A stretch of DNA of 64,000 bases from Halarchaeum grantii (GCF_014647455.2 NZ_BMPF01000001.1:744001-808000); one strand, 5' to 3'; shown: positions 34,272-44,634, counted from the first letter of the stretch. The notes: generated by a model from the letters alone, not told the origin. A program made the numbers and translations.

Positions 34272-35525
34272 ATGGCCCGGTACCACATCGAGACGTACGG
34301 ATGCACGTCGAATCGCGGTGAGAGCCGCGAGATCGAGCGACGGCTCCGTGACGCCGGCCACCACCGCGTCGAGGGCGTCGAGGAGGCGGACGTGGCGATC
34401 CTGAACACGTGTACCGTGGTCGAGAAGACGGAGCGCAACATGCTCCGCCGGGCACAGGAGCTCACCGACGAGATCGCGGACCTCTACGTCACCGGCTGTA
34501 TGGCGCTCGCCCAAGGCGAGGAGTTCCGCGAGGCCGACGTCGACGCCGAGGTCCTCCACTGGGACGAGGTGCCCGAGGCGGTCACGAACGGCGAGTGCCC
34601 GACGCCGACGCCGGACGCCGAGCCGATCCTCGACGGCGTCGTCGGCATCCTCCCGATCGCGCGCGGCTGCATGTCGAACTGCTCGTACTGCATCACGAAG
34701 CAGGCGACGGGCCGCGTCGAATCGCCCCCCGTCGAGGAGAACGTCGAGAAGGCGCGCGCGCTCGTTCACGCCGGTGCGACGGAGATCCGCATCACCGGAC
34801 AGGACACCGGCGTGTACGGCTGGGACACGGGCGAGCGGAAGCTCCCGGAGCTCCTGGAGCGCATCTGCACCGAGATCGAGGGCGACTTCCGCGTCAGGGT
34901 GGGGATGGCGAACCCCGGGGGCATCCACGGCATCCGCGAGGAGCTCGCGGAGGTGTTCGCCGCCCACGACGAGCTCTACAACTTCCTGCACGCGCCCGTC
35001 CAGTCCGGGAGCGACGACGTCCTCGAGGAGATGCGCCGCCAGCACCGCGTCGAGCAGTACGTCGAGATCGTCGAGACGTTCGACGACCACCTGGAGGAGT
35101 GGACGCTCTCGACGGACTTCATCGTCGGCTTCCCGACGGAGGACGATGAGGACCACGAGATGTCGATGGCGCTCCTGCGGGAGACGCGCCCGGAGAAGGT
35201 GAACGTCACGCGCTTCTCGAAGCGCCCCGGCACCGACGCCGCCGACATGAAGGGCCTCGGCGGGACGCTGAAGAAGGAGCGTTCGAAGGAGATGAGCGCG
35301 GCGAAGCGCGAGATCGTCGGGGAGGCCTACGAGTCGATGGTCGGCGACGAACGCGACGTCCTCGTCACCGAGTACGGCACCGGTGACTCCGTGAAGTGCT
35401 ACGACTCCGCGTACAGGCAGGTCATCGTGCAGAACGCGGACGAGTACGGTCTCGAACCCGGGGACTTCGCGACCGTCGAAGTCACCGGCCACCAGACGAT
35501 GTACGCGTTCGGCGAACCCCTGTAG
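34272..35525 (+). CDS. tRNA t6A37 methylthiotransferase (e-MtaB/CDKAL1 type)
   Basis: Radical SAM enzyme that converts t6A37 to ms2t6A37 in tRNAs decoding ANN codons. 417 residues: UPF0004 domain with three cluster cysteines (Cys11, Cys47, Cys76), radical SAM core with CxxxCxxC (Cys133, Cys137, Cys140) and a C-terminal TRAM domain (about 355-417). The archaeal sequence fits the e-MtaB clade, not bacterial MiaB or RimO. A TATA-like cttttg near 34238 precedes the ATG by about 31 bp. Convergent with the CDF gene. Confidence 0.9.
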   Translation: MARYHIETYGCTSNRGESREIERRLRDAGHHRVEGVEEADVAILNTCTVVEKTERNMLRRAQELTDEIADLYVTGCMALAQGEEFREADVDAEVLHWDEVPEAVTNGECPTPTPDAEPILDGVVGILPIARGCMSNCSYCITKQATGRVESPPVEENVEKARALVHAGATEIRITGQDTGVYGWDTGERKLPELLERICTEIEGDFRVRVGMANPGGIHGIREELAEVFAAHDELYNFLHAPVQSGSDDVLEEMRRQHRVEQYVEIVETFDDHLEEWTLSTDFIVGFPTEDDEDHEMSMALLRETRPEKVNVTRFSKRPGTDAADMKGLGGTLKKERSKEMSAAKREIVGEAYESMVGDERDVLVTEYGTGDSVKCYDSAYRQVIVQNADEYGLEPGDFATVEVTGHQTMYAFGEPL

Positions 35526-35553
35526 GAGTCGCGGCGCATCGGCGACCCGCGAC

Positions 35554-36471
35554 TCAGCGGTCGTGACCGAGCAACCCCGCCGCCTCCCGGTCGGCCTTCC
35601 ACTCGCCGAGTTCCTTCGGGTCGACGTGGACGAAGACGTCGTCGACCTCCGGCATCGAGCGGATGTCCTGGACGACCGCCGACTCGATGTCGTGGGCCTC
35701 GAAGAGCGTCAGGTCGCCCTCCACCTCGATGTGGAGGCTGACGTCCACCTCGGGGCCGACGTAGTGCGCGACGACGTCGTGCGCGCCGCGCACGCGGTCG
35801 TGGCTGAGCGCGCGCTCGAGGATCTCGCGGCGCAGGTCCTCCGGCGGCGCCGCCCCCACGAGGTAGTTCACGTTGTCCCGGACGATCTCGTAGCCCGTGT
35901 AGAGGATGCCGAGCGAGACGACGCCCGCCGCGATCGGGTCGAGCACCGGGACGCCCACCATCGCGCCGAGCACGCCGACGAGCGCCGCGCTCGACGTCAG
36001 GATGTCGTTGCGGTTGTCGAGCGCCGTCGCCACCAGCGCCGGCGAGTTGGTGCGCTCGCCCGTGCGTCGGCAGTAGCGGTAGAGGCCGTACTTCGCGAGC
36101 GCCGTGAGGACGAGCACCGCGACGCCCGCGGGCCCGGCCGTGCCGCCGTACGAGCCGGTGAGAACCGCCGTCGACGCGTTGTAGAGGACGCCAACGCCCG
36201 CCGCGAAGACGCCGAGCGCGACGAACAGCGCGACGAACGGCTCGATGCGCTCGTGGCCGTGGGGATGCTCGAAGTCCGCCGGTCGCGTCGTGAGGTAGAG
36301 GCCGCCGAGGATGACGACGCTGTAGACGGCGTCCGCACCGCTGTTGACCGCCTCGGAGCCGACCGCGATGCTCCCGGTGTACCACCAGACGGCGCCCTTC
36401 GCGAGGAGGAGGACGAGGTTCGCCGCGAGGACGACGACCCCGGCGCGGCGCATCGCGGTCTTCCGGTCCAT
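35554..36471 (-). CDS. cation diffusion facilitator transporter, Mn-type metal site
   Basis: 305 residues: six membrane helices and a cytosolic domain (about 210-305) with the ferredoxin-like CDF fold. The transport site reads Asn43-x-x-x-Asp47 and Asp152-x-x-x-Asp156 (NDDD), aligned with D/D/H/D of E. coli FieF. An NDDD set was described for Mn2+-exporting MntE-type CDFs, so Mn2+ efflux is the best guess; Zn/Fe specificity would normally have His or Asp at the first or third place. A His-rich loop (FEHPHGHER) sits between helices two and three. Confidence 0.85.
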   Translation of the reverse strand: MDRKTAMRRAGVVVLAANLVLLLAKGAVWWYTGSIAVGSEAVNSGADAVYSVVILGGLYLTTRPADFEHPHGHERIEPFVALFVALGVFAAGVGVLYNASTAVLTGSYGGTAGPAGVAVLVLTALAKYGLYRYCRRTGERTNSPALVATALDNRNDILTSSAALVGVLGAMVGVPVLDPIAAGVVSLGILYTGYEIVRDNVNYLVGAAPPEDLRREILERALSHDRVRGAHDVVAHYVGPEVDVSLHIEVEGDLTLFEAHDIESAVVQDIRSMPEVDDVFVHVDPKELGEWKADREAAGLLGHDR

Positions 36472-36520
36472 CGACCAGCGATAGCGGCCCCCGAAGCAAG
36501 TGCGTTGCGGAGTTTTCGAG

Positions 36521-37069
36521 TCAGTCGAAAGCGAGTTCGACCGCCGCGTCCTCGCCGGGGACCGTCGCGCCGGGTTGGTCGGCGAACGCGTCGTGCAGGC
36601 GGTCGTACGTCTCCTCGAGCGCCTCGACGACGACCTTCGTGTCCGAGATCACGGGCATGAAGTTCGTGTCGCCGTCGAAGCGCGGGACGACGTGCGTGTG
36701 CAGGTGGTCGTCGATGCTCCCGCCGGCCGGCCCGCCGCCGAGGTTCAGACCGGCGTTGTAGGCGTCCGGGCCCACGGCCTCGTCGAGCGCGTCGAACGCG
36801 CGCTGTTTGAGGCGCGCGTGATCGAGGAGGGCGTCGTCGTCGAGCGCCGCGTACTCCCCGCCGTGCGCGAGGGGGACGACCATCAGGTGTCCGGGGTTGT
36901 ACGGCGCGTTGTTCAGGAGGACGTAGGCGCGCTCGCTGCGCGCGACGACGAGGTTCTCGCGGGCGTCCGCGCGCTCCGGGAGTTCGCAGAGGACGCACTC
37001 ATCAATGTCCGGGTTCTTCTCCTCACGTCGCACCCACTCGATGCGCCACGGGGCGAACACCTGCTCCAT
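36521..37069 (-). CDS. HIT family protein
   Basis: 182-residue histidine-triad nucleotide hydrolase or transferase. The triad is HLHTHVVPR (H-x-H-x-H), with an upstream zinc-type ECVLCEL pair of cysteines and the nucleotide-binding NAPYNPGHLMVVP. The N-terminal MEQVFAPWRIEWV is typical of Ap4A phosphorylase/HIT-like proteins of this length. It probably removes AMP/ADP-linked side products or dinucleoside polyphosphates. A TATA-like taagctac is about 30 bp before the ATG. Confidence 0.85.
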   Translation of the reverse strand: MEQVFAPWRIEWVRREEKNPDIDECVLCELPERADARENLVVARSERAYVLLNNAPYNPGHLMVVPLAHGGEYAALDDDALLDHARLKQRAFDALDEAVGPDAYNAGLNLGGGPAGGSIDDHLHTHVVPRFDGDTNFMPVISDTKVVVEALEETYDRLHDAFADQPGATVPGEDAAVELAFD

Positions 37070-37260
37070 ACCCGCCGACTCGCGCGGGCGCGACAGGTAG
37101 CTTACGGAACGCGACGGCGACAGGTCGGTATCGTATACCCGTTTGACGAACGAATCGGTAGTCATCTGCCGCGTTATCGAACGGGGAAGGATTCGCGATG
37201 GCGAGAAGGGCCGATGTTTTTGTGTCCGGACGCCGTTTGTCGGAGCCGAGGGTGGTTCCG

Positions 37261-37461
37261 ATGGCGAGCAAAACACCTCGTTCCGACGGTATGGCGGAAT
37301 CGTGCGAAAGCTGTGGGAAAGAGACACCCCACGCGGTCTCCGTCGAGCTGAAGACGGAGTCCGACAAGGACGAGAACGCCGAGTTCTCGCGCGAGCCGTA
37401 CCGCGTCGCGAAGTGTCGCGTCTGCGGTGAGACGTCGTCAACCCGGATGAACAACGCGTAA
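37261..37461 (+). CDS. DUF7835-like zinc beta-ribbon protein
   Basis: 66 residues. Two CxxC knuckles (CESC and CRVC) frame a basic-acidic strand region (SVELKTES), the look of a small zinc ribbon conserved in haloarchaea; the ending RMNNA is characteristic. ATG at 37261 gives the family's usual length; ATG at 37291 is an alternative that still contains both knuckles. An AT-rich gtttttgtg (about 37215-37223) is a promoter candidate. The 190-bp gap before it has no gene. Function unknown; nucleic-acid binding is possible. Confidence 0.65.
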   Translation: MASKTPRSDGMAESCESCGKETPHAVSVELKTESDKDENAEFSREPYRVAKCRVCGETSSTRMNNA

Positions 37462-37548
37462 ACCACGACGCGCGGTCAATCGTCGCCACCTCCCCCCTCG
37501 TATTTCTTCGGCGTCGAGCGCACGCCCCGGGTAGCGCCGCGTCCGTCG

Positions 37549-38445
37549 TTACGGCTCCGTCGTCGCCTCGTAGCCGTCCTCGGTGACGATGATCGTGTGC
37601 TCGGCCTGCCCGACGAGTTCGCCCTCCGACTCCTGGAGGACGGGGTACGAGCGGAGGACGCCCTCCATCTCGAGGCGCCGGACCGCCATGTCCGCGCGCG
37701 GCGAGTCCAGCCAGCGCTTCGCGAACGGGAGCTCGCGGTACTCCTCGCGCACCGTCTCGAGCACCTGTCGGGCCTGCCGGTTGCGCACCGAGCGGTCGTC
37801 GACGAGGGAGTAGATCTCCGTCTTCGAGCCCTCCGTCACCTTCCCGGAGCCCGTCGTGGCGAACGGCTCGACGGCGAGGACGTCGCCCGCTTCGAGGACG
37901 GTTCCCTGCTGGGTGCCACGGTTGGGAACGCTCGGGTCCGTGTGCGCGTCCCACTGCTCGAGGCCGTGCCCGGAGAGGTTCACGATCGGTTGGTAGCCGT
38001 ACGCCTCGATGACATCCGCGACCTCCGCGCCGATCTCGCCGGTGTGTGCGCCCGCCTCCACGACGTCGAGGCCGGCGTCGAGCGCCTCCTCGGCAGCCTC
38101 CTTCAGCTCGGGGTTCCCGGAGAGGTCGACGGTGCGCGCGGCGTCCGCGATGTAGCCCTCGACGTGGACGCCGACGTCGAGACAGACCATCTCCTCGCCG
38201 AACTCCGTCTCCTCGTCGCCGTGCGGGGAGGCGTGGCTCGCCTCGTTGTCGACGCTGATGTTCACGGGGAACGCCGGCTTCCCGCCGAGCTCTCGGATGC
38301 GGTCCTCAGCGAACTCGGCGACCTCGAGGTGGGTCGCGCCGACCTCGACGCGTTCCTCGGCCTCGTCGAGCACCTGCGCGAGGATGTCGCCCGCCTCGTG
38401 GTACGTGTCGTACGCCTCGCTTCCGGGTTCCACGGTGTCCGTCAT
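37549..38445 (-). CDS. map: methionine aminopeptidase, type II
   Basis: Removes the N-terminal methionine from nascent proteins. 298 residues, archaeal type II. Metal ligands are visible in order: Asp in CLDVGVH, Asp in ADAARTVD, His in LSGHGLE, Glu in VEPFA and Glu in QAEHTI. ATG at 38445 is well supported by ggtaaaaag (38468-38476) 27 bp upstream; the 44 residues of upstream frame are Arg/Ser shadow sequence. Divergent from icd across 220 bp containing both promoters. Confidence 0.93.
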   Translation of the reverse strand: MTDTVEPGSEAYDTYHEAGDILAQVLDEAEERVEVGATHLEVAEFAEDRIRELGGKPAFPVNISVDNEASHASPHGDEETEFGEEMVCLDVGVHVEGYIADAARTVDLSGNPELKEAAEEALDAGLDVVEAGAHTGEIGAEVADVIEAYGYQPIVNLSGHGLEQWDAHTDPSVPNRGTQQGTVLEAGDVLAVEPFATTGSGKVTEGSKTEIYSLVDDRSVRNRQARQVLETVREEYRELPFAKRWLDSPRADMAVRRLEMEGVLRSYPVLQESEGELVGQAEHTIIVTEDGYEATTEP

Positions 38446-38467
38446 GGCCCGAAGTTGGCGCGCTCGT

Positions 38468-38476
38468 CTTTTTACC
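38468..38476 (-). promoter_or_regulatory. TATA element of map
   Basis: Minus strand ggtaaaaag, centred 27 bp before the map ATG. Confidence 0.5.
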
Positions 38477-38630
38477 GTTCGGGTCCGCTCGCGCGACGCA
38501 CGAGCCGAAAGCGGCGTGCGAACACGCGCCAACCGTTCGCCTCGCGAGTCGGCCGGGCTCTCGCGGATCGTACGCACGACGACGACCCGGAATATCGACG
38601 ATTGACGTATTGATTCGCGGAAACAGCAGT

Positions 38631-38638
38631 CCTTTTAG
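38631..38638 (+). promoter_or_regulatory. putative TATA element of icd
   Basis: ccttttag, centred about 31 bp before the icd ATG; the preceding 40 bp are unusually AT-rich for this window (gtattgattcg, aatatcg). Confidence 0.45.
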
Positions 38639-38665
38639 GCGCGCACCGGGAGGGTTCGAAACGAG

Positions 38666-39931
<1,266 letters not shown>

Positions 39932-40128
39932 GCGAGTCTTCGGTCAGTCGGAACTCCGTTCCGACGCGATCGAGGACCTCGGCCAGACGTCTCGGTCCTC
40001 TCCGCGAGAACGCACACCGATTCTCCCCGTTTTTCGCGCGCCGCCAGCGACGGCGTCGGCCGCCCGTCTCGCGCTTCGCCCGGCGTCGGCCACGTGGCTT
40101 CTTTGTCCGTGACGCACAACGTCCGGGT

Positions 40129-40410
40129 ATGGTAGACGATCCGTTCGCGGACATCCCCGGAATCGAGGAGGACCTCGCGCGCGCCGAAGAGCACCTGACG
40201 GTGCGCGTCGAGCGCCGCACGTACAACAAGCCCGTCACCATCGTCGAGGGGTTCGACGAGGAGGCGACCGACCTGCAGGACGTCGCGACGAAGCTGAAGA
40301 AGAAACTCGGCGCCGGCGGCACGGTGAACGACGGCACGGTCGAGATTCAGGGCGACCACGTCGACCGCGTCCCCGACATCCTCGAGGAGATGGGGTTCAA
40401 CGTCGAATAA
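40129..40410 (+). CDS. translation initiation factor aIF1 (SUI1 family)
   Basis: 93-residue SUI1/eIF1 protein that binds the 30S P site and helps start-codon selection. The RVERRTYNKPVTIVEGFD and KLKKKLGAGGTV segments are SUI1 hallmarks, ending with the usual strand VDRVPDILEEMGF. The TATA-like cttctttgt is 27 bp before the ATG, so it is itself leaderless, fitting a genome in which leaderless start selection dominates. Confidence 0.88.
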   Translation: MVDDPFADIPGIEEDLARAEEHLTVRVERRTYNKPVTIVEGFDEEATDLQDVATKLKKKLGAGGTVNDGTVEIQGDHVDRVPDILEEMGFNVE

Positions 40411-40435
40411 GGGCGCCCCGGAGAACGGTGGGGAC

Positions 40436-40444
40436 GAGTTTATG
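40436..40444 (+). promoter_or_regulatory. TATA element that fixes the start of the DUF5817-like gene
   Basis: gagtttatg, centred 29 bp before the ATG at 40469. An in-frame ATG at 40442 lies inside it and cannot be the start of a transcript it drives. Confidence 0.5.
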
Positions 40445-40468
40445 TCCACGAGGGCGCGAACGGGAGGT

Positions 40469-40981
40469 ATGTACGCCGTCGTCGGGTGTAGCGACTGCTC
40501 GATGCTCTGGGTGGTCGAGGGACGCCCGGAGCGCACCGAGTGCCCGCGTTGCGGGACGAGCAAGGCGCACGCGAAGCGCAAGCAGTTCGTGACGACCGAA
40601 GACCGCGAGCACGCGGCAGAGGTGCGCGCGTCGATGCTCGCGAACCGCTCGGGCTACGGGGAGGCGTTCGCGGACCTCGACTCCTACACGGAGATGGCCG
40701 AACGGGCCGACGAGGCCGTCGTGGACGACGAGGAGTACCTCGACGCGGCGGGCGTGGACGCGGCGGAGACGCGCGCGGCGGACGAGCGCGGGGGCGGCTC
40801 CGTCTCCCGGACGGAGCGCGTGAAGGAGGCGCTCCGCGAACTCGATTCGCCCACGGCGGACGACGTCGCCGCCTACTGCGAGGAGCACGGCGTCTCCGAG
40901 TCGTTCGCCCGCGAGGCCGTGGAGCGCCTCGCGCGACGCGGTGAGGCCTCGGAGTCGCGGGGCGTCTACCGACTGCTCTGA
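40469..40981 (+). CDS. DUF5817-like zinc ribbon protein with C-terminal HTH
   Basis: 170 residues. The N-terminal zinc ribbon has Cys7, Cys10, Cys25 and Cys28. The middle is acidic and helical; the last 60 residues form a winged-helix-like domain (RVKEALRELDSPTADDVAAY and SESFAREAVERLARRGE). The combination suggests a nucleic-acid or transcription-associated protein. Known in haloarchaea as a conserved family (I associate it with DUF5817); role unknown. Confidence 0.65.
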   Translation: MYAVVGCSDCSMLWVVEGRPERTECPRCGTSKAHAKRKQFVTTEDREHAAEVRASMLANRSGYGEAFADLDSYTEMAERADEAVVDDEEYLDAAGVDAAETRAADERGGGSVSRTERVKEALRELDSPTADDVAAYCEEHGVSESFAREAVERLARRGEASESRGVYRLL

Positions 40982-41017
40982 GCCACGTTTTTCTCGGTGG
41001 GGCGCGGACGCGCCCAC

Positions 41018-41362
41018 ATGGATTCGGTGTCACCGGGTGACGCGCTACAGGTGACGGGCGCGGCGGTGGTCGTCGCGGGTGCGGTGCTCGCCGTAGCGGG
41101 CGTGGCGCCGTCGTGGCCGGTCGCGAGCGCGTCGTTCCTCGTGATGTGCGTCTGCTTCGTCGTCGGGAACCTGCTGAACGGCGCGCGGCGGCGCGCGGCC
41201 GTCATGGCGGTCGTGGCGGTCGGCTGGGCGGGCATCACTGGCGGCGTCAGGTGGGCGCGCCCGCTCCTCACGTGGGCGGGGTTCGCGCTCGTCCTCGTCG
41301 CTGGCGGGTACGCGCTCGCGCTCGGGTTCGGCCGGGACCCGCTCGCGGCCCTCCGGTCGTGA
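41018..41362 (+). CDS. small multi-helix membrane protein
   Basis: 114 residues with four hydrophobic segments (about 10-28, 31-50, 60-77, 82-102). The TATA-like gtttttctc (about 40987-40995) is about 27 bp upstream of the ATG at 41018. No family recognised. Convergent with hmgA across 18 bp. Confidence 0.55.
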   Translation: MDSVSPGDALQVTGAAVVVAGAVLAVAGVAPSWPVASASFLVMCVCFVVGNLLNGARRRAAVMAVVAVGWAGITGGVRWARPLLTWAGFALVLVAGGYALALGFGRDPLAALRS

Positions 41363-41380
41363 GGGCTCGCGGACGCCGCC

Positions 41381-42601
41381 TCAGCGCCCGAGGTCCTCGT
41401 GCGCGGAGGAGAGGTGTCGGGAGGCGAGCGCGGCGAGCAGGGAGAGTTCGCCGGCGAGCGCGCCGGCGGCGATGACCTCGGCGAGTTCGTCGGCGTTCGA
41501 GCCGGCGGGGTCGCCGCCGCCGCGAACACCGAGGACGTCGAGGGCCTCGGCCTGCGTCGGGAGCTTCGTGCCGCCCCCGACGGTGCCCACCTCGAGGGAC
41601 GCGAGGTTGACGGAGGCGTAGAGTTCGTCGTCCCTCGCTTCGACGGTCGTGATGCAGTTCGAGCCCTCGACGACCTGCGCGGCGTCCTGCCCGGTGGCGA
41701 GGAAGACGGCGGCGACGACGTTCGCGGCGTGCGCGTTGAAGCCGAGGCTCCCGGCTTTCGCGGACCCGACGAGGTTCTTGCGCGTGTTCACCTCGGCGAT
41801 GGCTTCGGGCGTCGTCTTGAAGCGCTCCTCGACGACGTCGCGCGGGATGTGGACGTCCGCCGTGACGGTGCGTCCGCGCCCCTCGACGGCGTTGATGGCG
41901 GCGGGCTTCTTGTCCGCGCAGAGGTTCCCGGAGAGCGCGACGAGTTCGGCGGGCGTGTTCGCCTCGACGACGTCGCAGGCCTCGCCGGTGGCGATGGTCG
42001 CCATGTTCATCCCCATCGCGTCGGCGGTGTCGTAGGAGAAGCGCAGGTAGACGTTGTCGCCGACGACGTAGTGCGTGACCTCCTGAAGCGTCCCGTGGTC
42101 CGTCGTGGACTCGGCGGCCGCCTTGAGGTCCGCGAAGTGCTCGTCCACCCAGCGCGCGACCTCCGCGCCCTCGGTGACGTCCGCGACGCGGAAGACCGGC
42201 GCGCGCGTCATCCCGCGCTTCGTGACGCGGGCGTTCGCGCCGCCGGCGGCGGTGATGGCCGAGCAGCCACGGTTGACGGAGGCGAGGAGCGCGCCCTCGG
42301 TGGTAGCCATCGGGAGGTAGTACGCCTCGCTCGCGGCGTCGCCGTCGACGGCGACGGGGCCGGCGACGCCGAAGGGGATCTGGGTGCCGCCGACGAGGTT
42401 CTCGATGGCCGAGTCCGCGGCGGCCTCGGGGTCGAAGGCGTAGTCGCCGGTGACGTCGAGGGCGGCGCCGGTCTCGCGTTCGAGGAGGCGACGGCGCGCG
42501 GCGGCCGCCGTCTCGGCGTCCGCGTGTTCTTCGAGTTCGTAGAGGCGCAGGTCGCCGTCCCGCACTCGCTCCGCGAGGGCGTCGGCGTCGTGGTCGCTCA
42601 T
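41381..42601 (-). CDS. hmgA: HMG-CoA reductase, class I
   Basis: NADPH-dependent reduction of HMG-CoA to mevalonate, the committed step of archaeal lipid synthesis and the target of statins such as mevinolin in haloarchaea. 406 residues, archaeal soluble class I. Signature blocks: ENLVGGTQIPFG, TTEGALLASVNRG (catalytic Glu), DAMGMNM, SGNLCADKK (Lys), and GSLGFNAHAANVVAA (His). ATG at 42601 lies 29 bp from the TATA-like ccgtttagg (42626-42634). Confidence 0.95.
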   Translation of the reverse strand: MSDHDADALAERVRDGDLRLYELEEHADAETAAAARRRLLERETGAALDVTGDYAFDPEAAADSAIENLVGGTQIPFGVAGPVAVDGDAASEAYYLPMATTEGALLASVNRGCSAITAAGGANARVTKRGMTRAPVFRVADVTEGAEVARWVDEHFADLKAAAESTTDHGTLQEVTHYVVGDNVYLRFSYDTADAMGMNMATIATGEACDVVEANTPAELVALSGNLCADKKPAAINAVEGRGRTVTADVHIPRDVVEERFKTTPEAIAEVNTRKNLVGSAKAGSLGFNAHAANVVAAVFLATGQDAAQVVEGSNCITTVEARDDELYASVNLASLEVGTVGGGTKLPTQAEALDVLGVRGGGDPAGSNADELAEVIAAGALAGELSLLAALASRHLSSAHEDLGR

Positions 42602-42625
42602 ACCGCCCTCTGGGCGAGCCACGCC

Positions 42626-42634
42626 CCTAAACGG
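42626..42634 (-). promoter_or_regulatory. putative TATA element of hmgA
   Basis: Minus strand ccgtttagg, centred 29 bp before the hmgA ATG. Confidence 0.4.
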
Positions 42635-42678
42635 TTCGTATCGGTGCGTACTTCCCCACGGCGTCGATACTCGGGCGT

Positions 42679-43038
42679 ATGAGCCGCCTCGACACCGCGT
42701 TCCGGGCGATACTGGGCTGGTTCCTCGCGGCACCGCTCGCGTTCGCGCTCGTCGCGCTGGTCACGCCGCCCGACCCGTTCACGCAGCTCGTCTACGGCGT
42801 GCCGCTCGCGTTCGGGTGCGGCCTCCTCGGCGCGTACGCCGCCGTCCGCGCGGAAGTCGCACCGCGACGGCTCGCGTCCGCGCTCGTCGCGTTCTACCTC
42901 GCGTCGTTCGCCGCGCTCGTCGCCATCCAAACGGTCGCGAACGCCACCGTCGGCTGGGTCGAGGGGCCGTTCGACGACGTCGCCTCGCTCGCCGTCGGCC
43001 TGCTCGTCGCGTACTGGGTCGGGTTCCGCCGGCGCTGA
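42679..43038 (+). CDS. three/four-helix membrane protein, haloarchaeal hypothetical
   Basis: 119 residues with hydrophobic stretches at about 8-30, 36-58, 65-88 and 100-116. No conserved motif I can name. It is divergent from hmgA (77 bp) and 54 bp upstream of the amidohydrolase gene on the same strand, possibly co-transcribed. Confidence 0.55.
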   Translation: MSRLDTAFRAILGWFLAAPLAFALVALVTPPDPFTQLVYGVPLAFGCGLLGAYAAVRAEVAPRRLASALVAFYLASFAALVAIQTVANATVGWVEGPFDDVASLAVGLLVAYWVGFRRR

Positions 43039-43092
43039 GCGGCCGAGTCGGGTTCCCGAACGTTCTTGCCGCCGCCGGACCCGCTTGCAGGC

Positions 43093-44604
43093 ATGAGCGC
43101 GGACGCGGACGTCGTCTTCGTGAACGGCGAGGTCCACACGCTTGGGGAACCGGACGAGACGTACGAGGCGCTCGCGGTGCGCGACGGCCGCGTGTCGCGT
43201 CTCGACTCCGACTACGAGGTCGACTTCTCCGTGGGCGTCGAGACGGACGTCGTCGACCTCGGGGGACGCGTCCTCCTCCCGGGGTTCGTGGACGCGCACG
43301 TCCACTTCGCGACGACCGGCCGCTACCGCGTCGAAGCCGACCTCCGGGACGCGGCCGACCGCGCGGAGTGCGTCGACGCGCTCCGCGAGCAGGCCCCCAA
43401 CTCGGAGGGGTGGGTGCTCGGCTGGGGGTTCGACGAGTCGACGTGGCCGGACGGTGCGCCGACGCGCGCGGACCTCGACGCGGTGAGCGAGACGCGCCCC
43501 GTCGCGGCCGTCCGCGTGGACATGCACACCGCCGTCCTGAACGGCATCGCGCTCGAACGCCTCGACGCGGCGATGCCGGCGGGCGACGTCCGCGAGAACG
43601 GCCGAATCGTCGAGGGCGCAGTGGACGCCCTCTACGAGGCCATCGACCCGTCGGCGACGGAGATGCGCGAGCTGCTCGCGGCCGCCCAGCGCCACGCGAA
43701 CGCGCGCGGCGTGACGGCCGTCCACGACATGGTGCGGCGCTCGAACGCCCCGGCGATCTACCGCGAGATGGCGGCCGAGGGCGACCTCTCGGTGCGCGTG
43801 CGCCTGAACTACTGGGCCGACCACCTCGACGCGCTCGAGGAGCTCGGCGCGCGCACGAATCACGGGAGCGAGTGGGTGGAGACTGGGGCCGTCAAGACGT
43901 TCACGGACGGGAGTCTCGGCGCGGGCACCGCGAAGCTCTCGGAGCCGTACGCCGATTCGGGGGGGACGGGTCAGTGGGTGGTCGAGCCGGACGAACTCCG
44001 CGAGATCGTGCGGCGCGCGGACGCCGCCGGCCTGCAGGTCGCGGCGCACGCGATCGGCGACGAGGCCATCGAGGCCGTCCTCGACGCCTACGAGACGGAG
44101 ACGCCGAATCCGGGGGAGATGCGCCACCGGATCGAGCACGCGGAGCTCGCGACGGACGCGCAGATCGAGCGGCTCGCCGAGCTCGGCGTCGTCGCGTCGA
44201 TGCAGCCGAACTTCCACCGGTGGACGGGCGCGGACGGCCTCTACGCGGCGCGCCTCGGTGCGGAGCGCCGTCGGGGGACGAACCGCTTCCGGGAGTTCGC
44301 GGACGCGGGCGCGCACCTCGCGTTCTCCAGCGACTCGATGCCGCTCGACCCGCTCTACGGCGTCGCGTTCGCGGTCGACCCGCCGACGGGCGAGGCGCTC
44401 TCGGTGACGGAGGCGCTGCGCGCGTACACGGCGGGCGGCGCGTACGCTGGCTTCAGCGAGGACCGCCGGGGCGCGCTCGCGGTCGGGTCGGACGCCGACC
44501 TCGTCGCCCTCGACGGGTCGCCGTGGGAGGCCGACGAACTCACCGACATAGACGTCGCGATGACGGTGGTGGACGGCGACGTCGTCTACGACGCGCGCCC
44601 GTAG
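43093..44604 (+). CDS. amidohydrolase, YtcJ/AepA-like (amidohydrolase family 3)
   Basis: 503-residue metal-dependent hydrolase. Composite N/C-terminal beta-sandwich (1-65 and about 450-503), then a TIM barrel with the first metal motif DAHVHF (His69, His71), a Lys in AVKTFTDGSLG at the expected place, HAIGDEA, RIEHAE and the Asp in AFSSDSMP. Substrate unknown; the family includes N-substituted formamide and aryl-phosphatidyl type hydrolases. ATG at 43093 gives a normal N-terminus. Followed after 30 bp by a tiny membrane gene. Confidence 0.82.
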   Translation: MSADADVVFVNGEVHTLGEPDETYEALAVRDGRVSRLDSDYEVDFSVGVETDVVDLGGRVLLPGFVDAHVHFATTGRYRVEADLRDAADRAECVDALREQAPNSEGWVLGWGFDESTWPDGAPTRADLDAVSETRPVAAVRVDMHTAVLNGIALERLDAAMPAGDVRENGRIVEGAVDALYEAIDPSATEMRELLAAAQRHANARGVTAVHDMVRRSNAPAIYREMAAEGDLSVRVRLNYWADHLDALEELGARTNHGSEWVETGAVKTFTDGSLGAGTAKLSEPYADSGGTGQWVVEPDELREIVRRADAAGLQVAAHAIGDEAIEAVLDAYETETPNPGEMRHRIEHAELATDAQIERLAELGVVASMQPNFHRWTGADGLYAARLGAERRRGTNRFREFADAGAHLAFSSDSMPLDPLYGVAFAVDPPTGEALSVTEALRAYTAGGAYAGFSEDRRGALAVGSDADLVALDGSPWEADELTDIDVAMTVVDGDVVYDARP

Positions 44605-44634
44605 TTCTTTCCCGCTGGCGGCTGTAGCCGGCGT

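Noticed and set aside
39948-39964. 7-bp-stem hairpin after icd as a terminator
   Set aside because: The stem is short, the loop is three bases and no T-run follows; it is too weak to call, though it sits 17 bp after the icd stop.
40442-40468. Upstream ATG of the DUF5817-like gene
   Set aside because: It lies inside the TATA-like element that should drive the gene, so it would be upstream of the transcript start.
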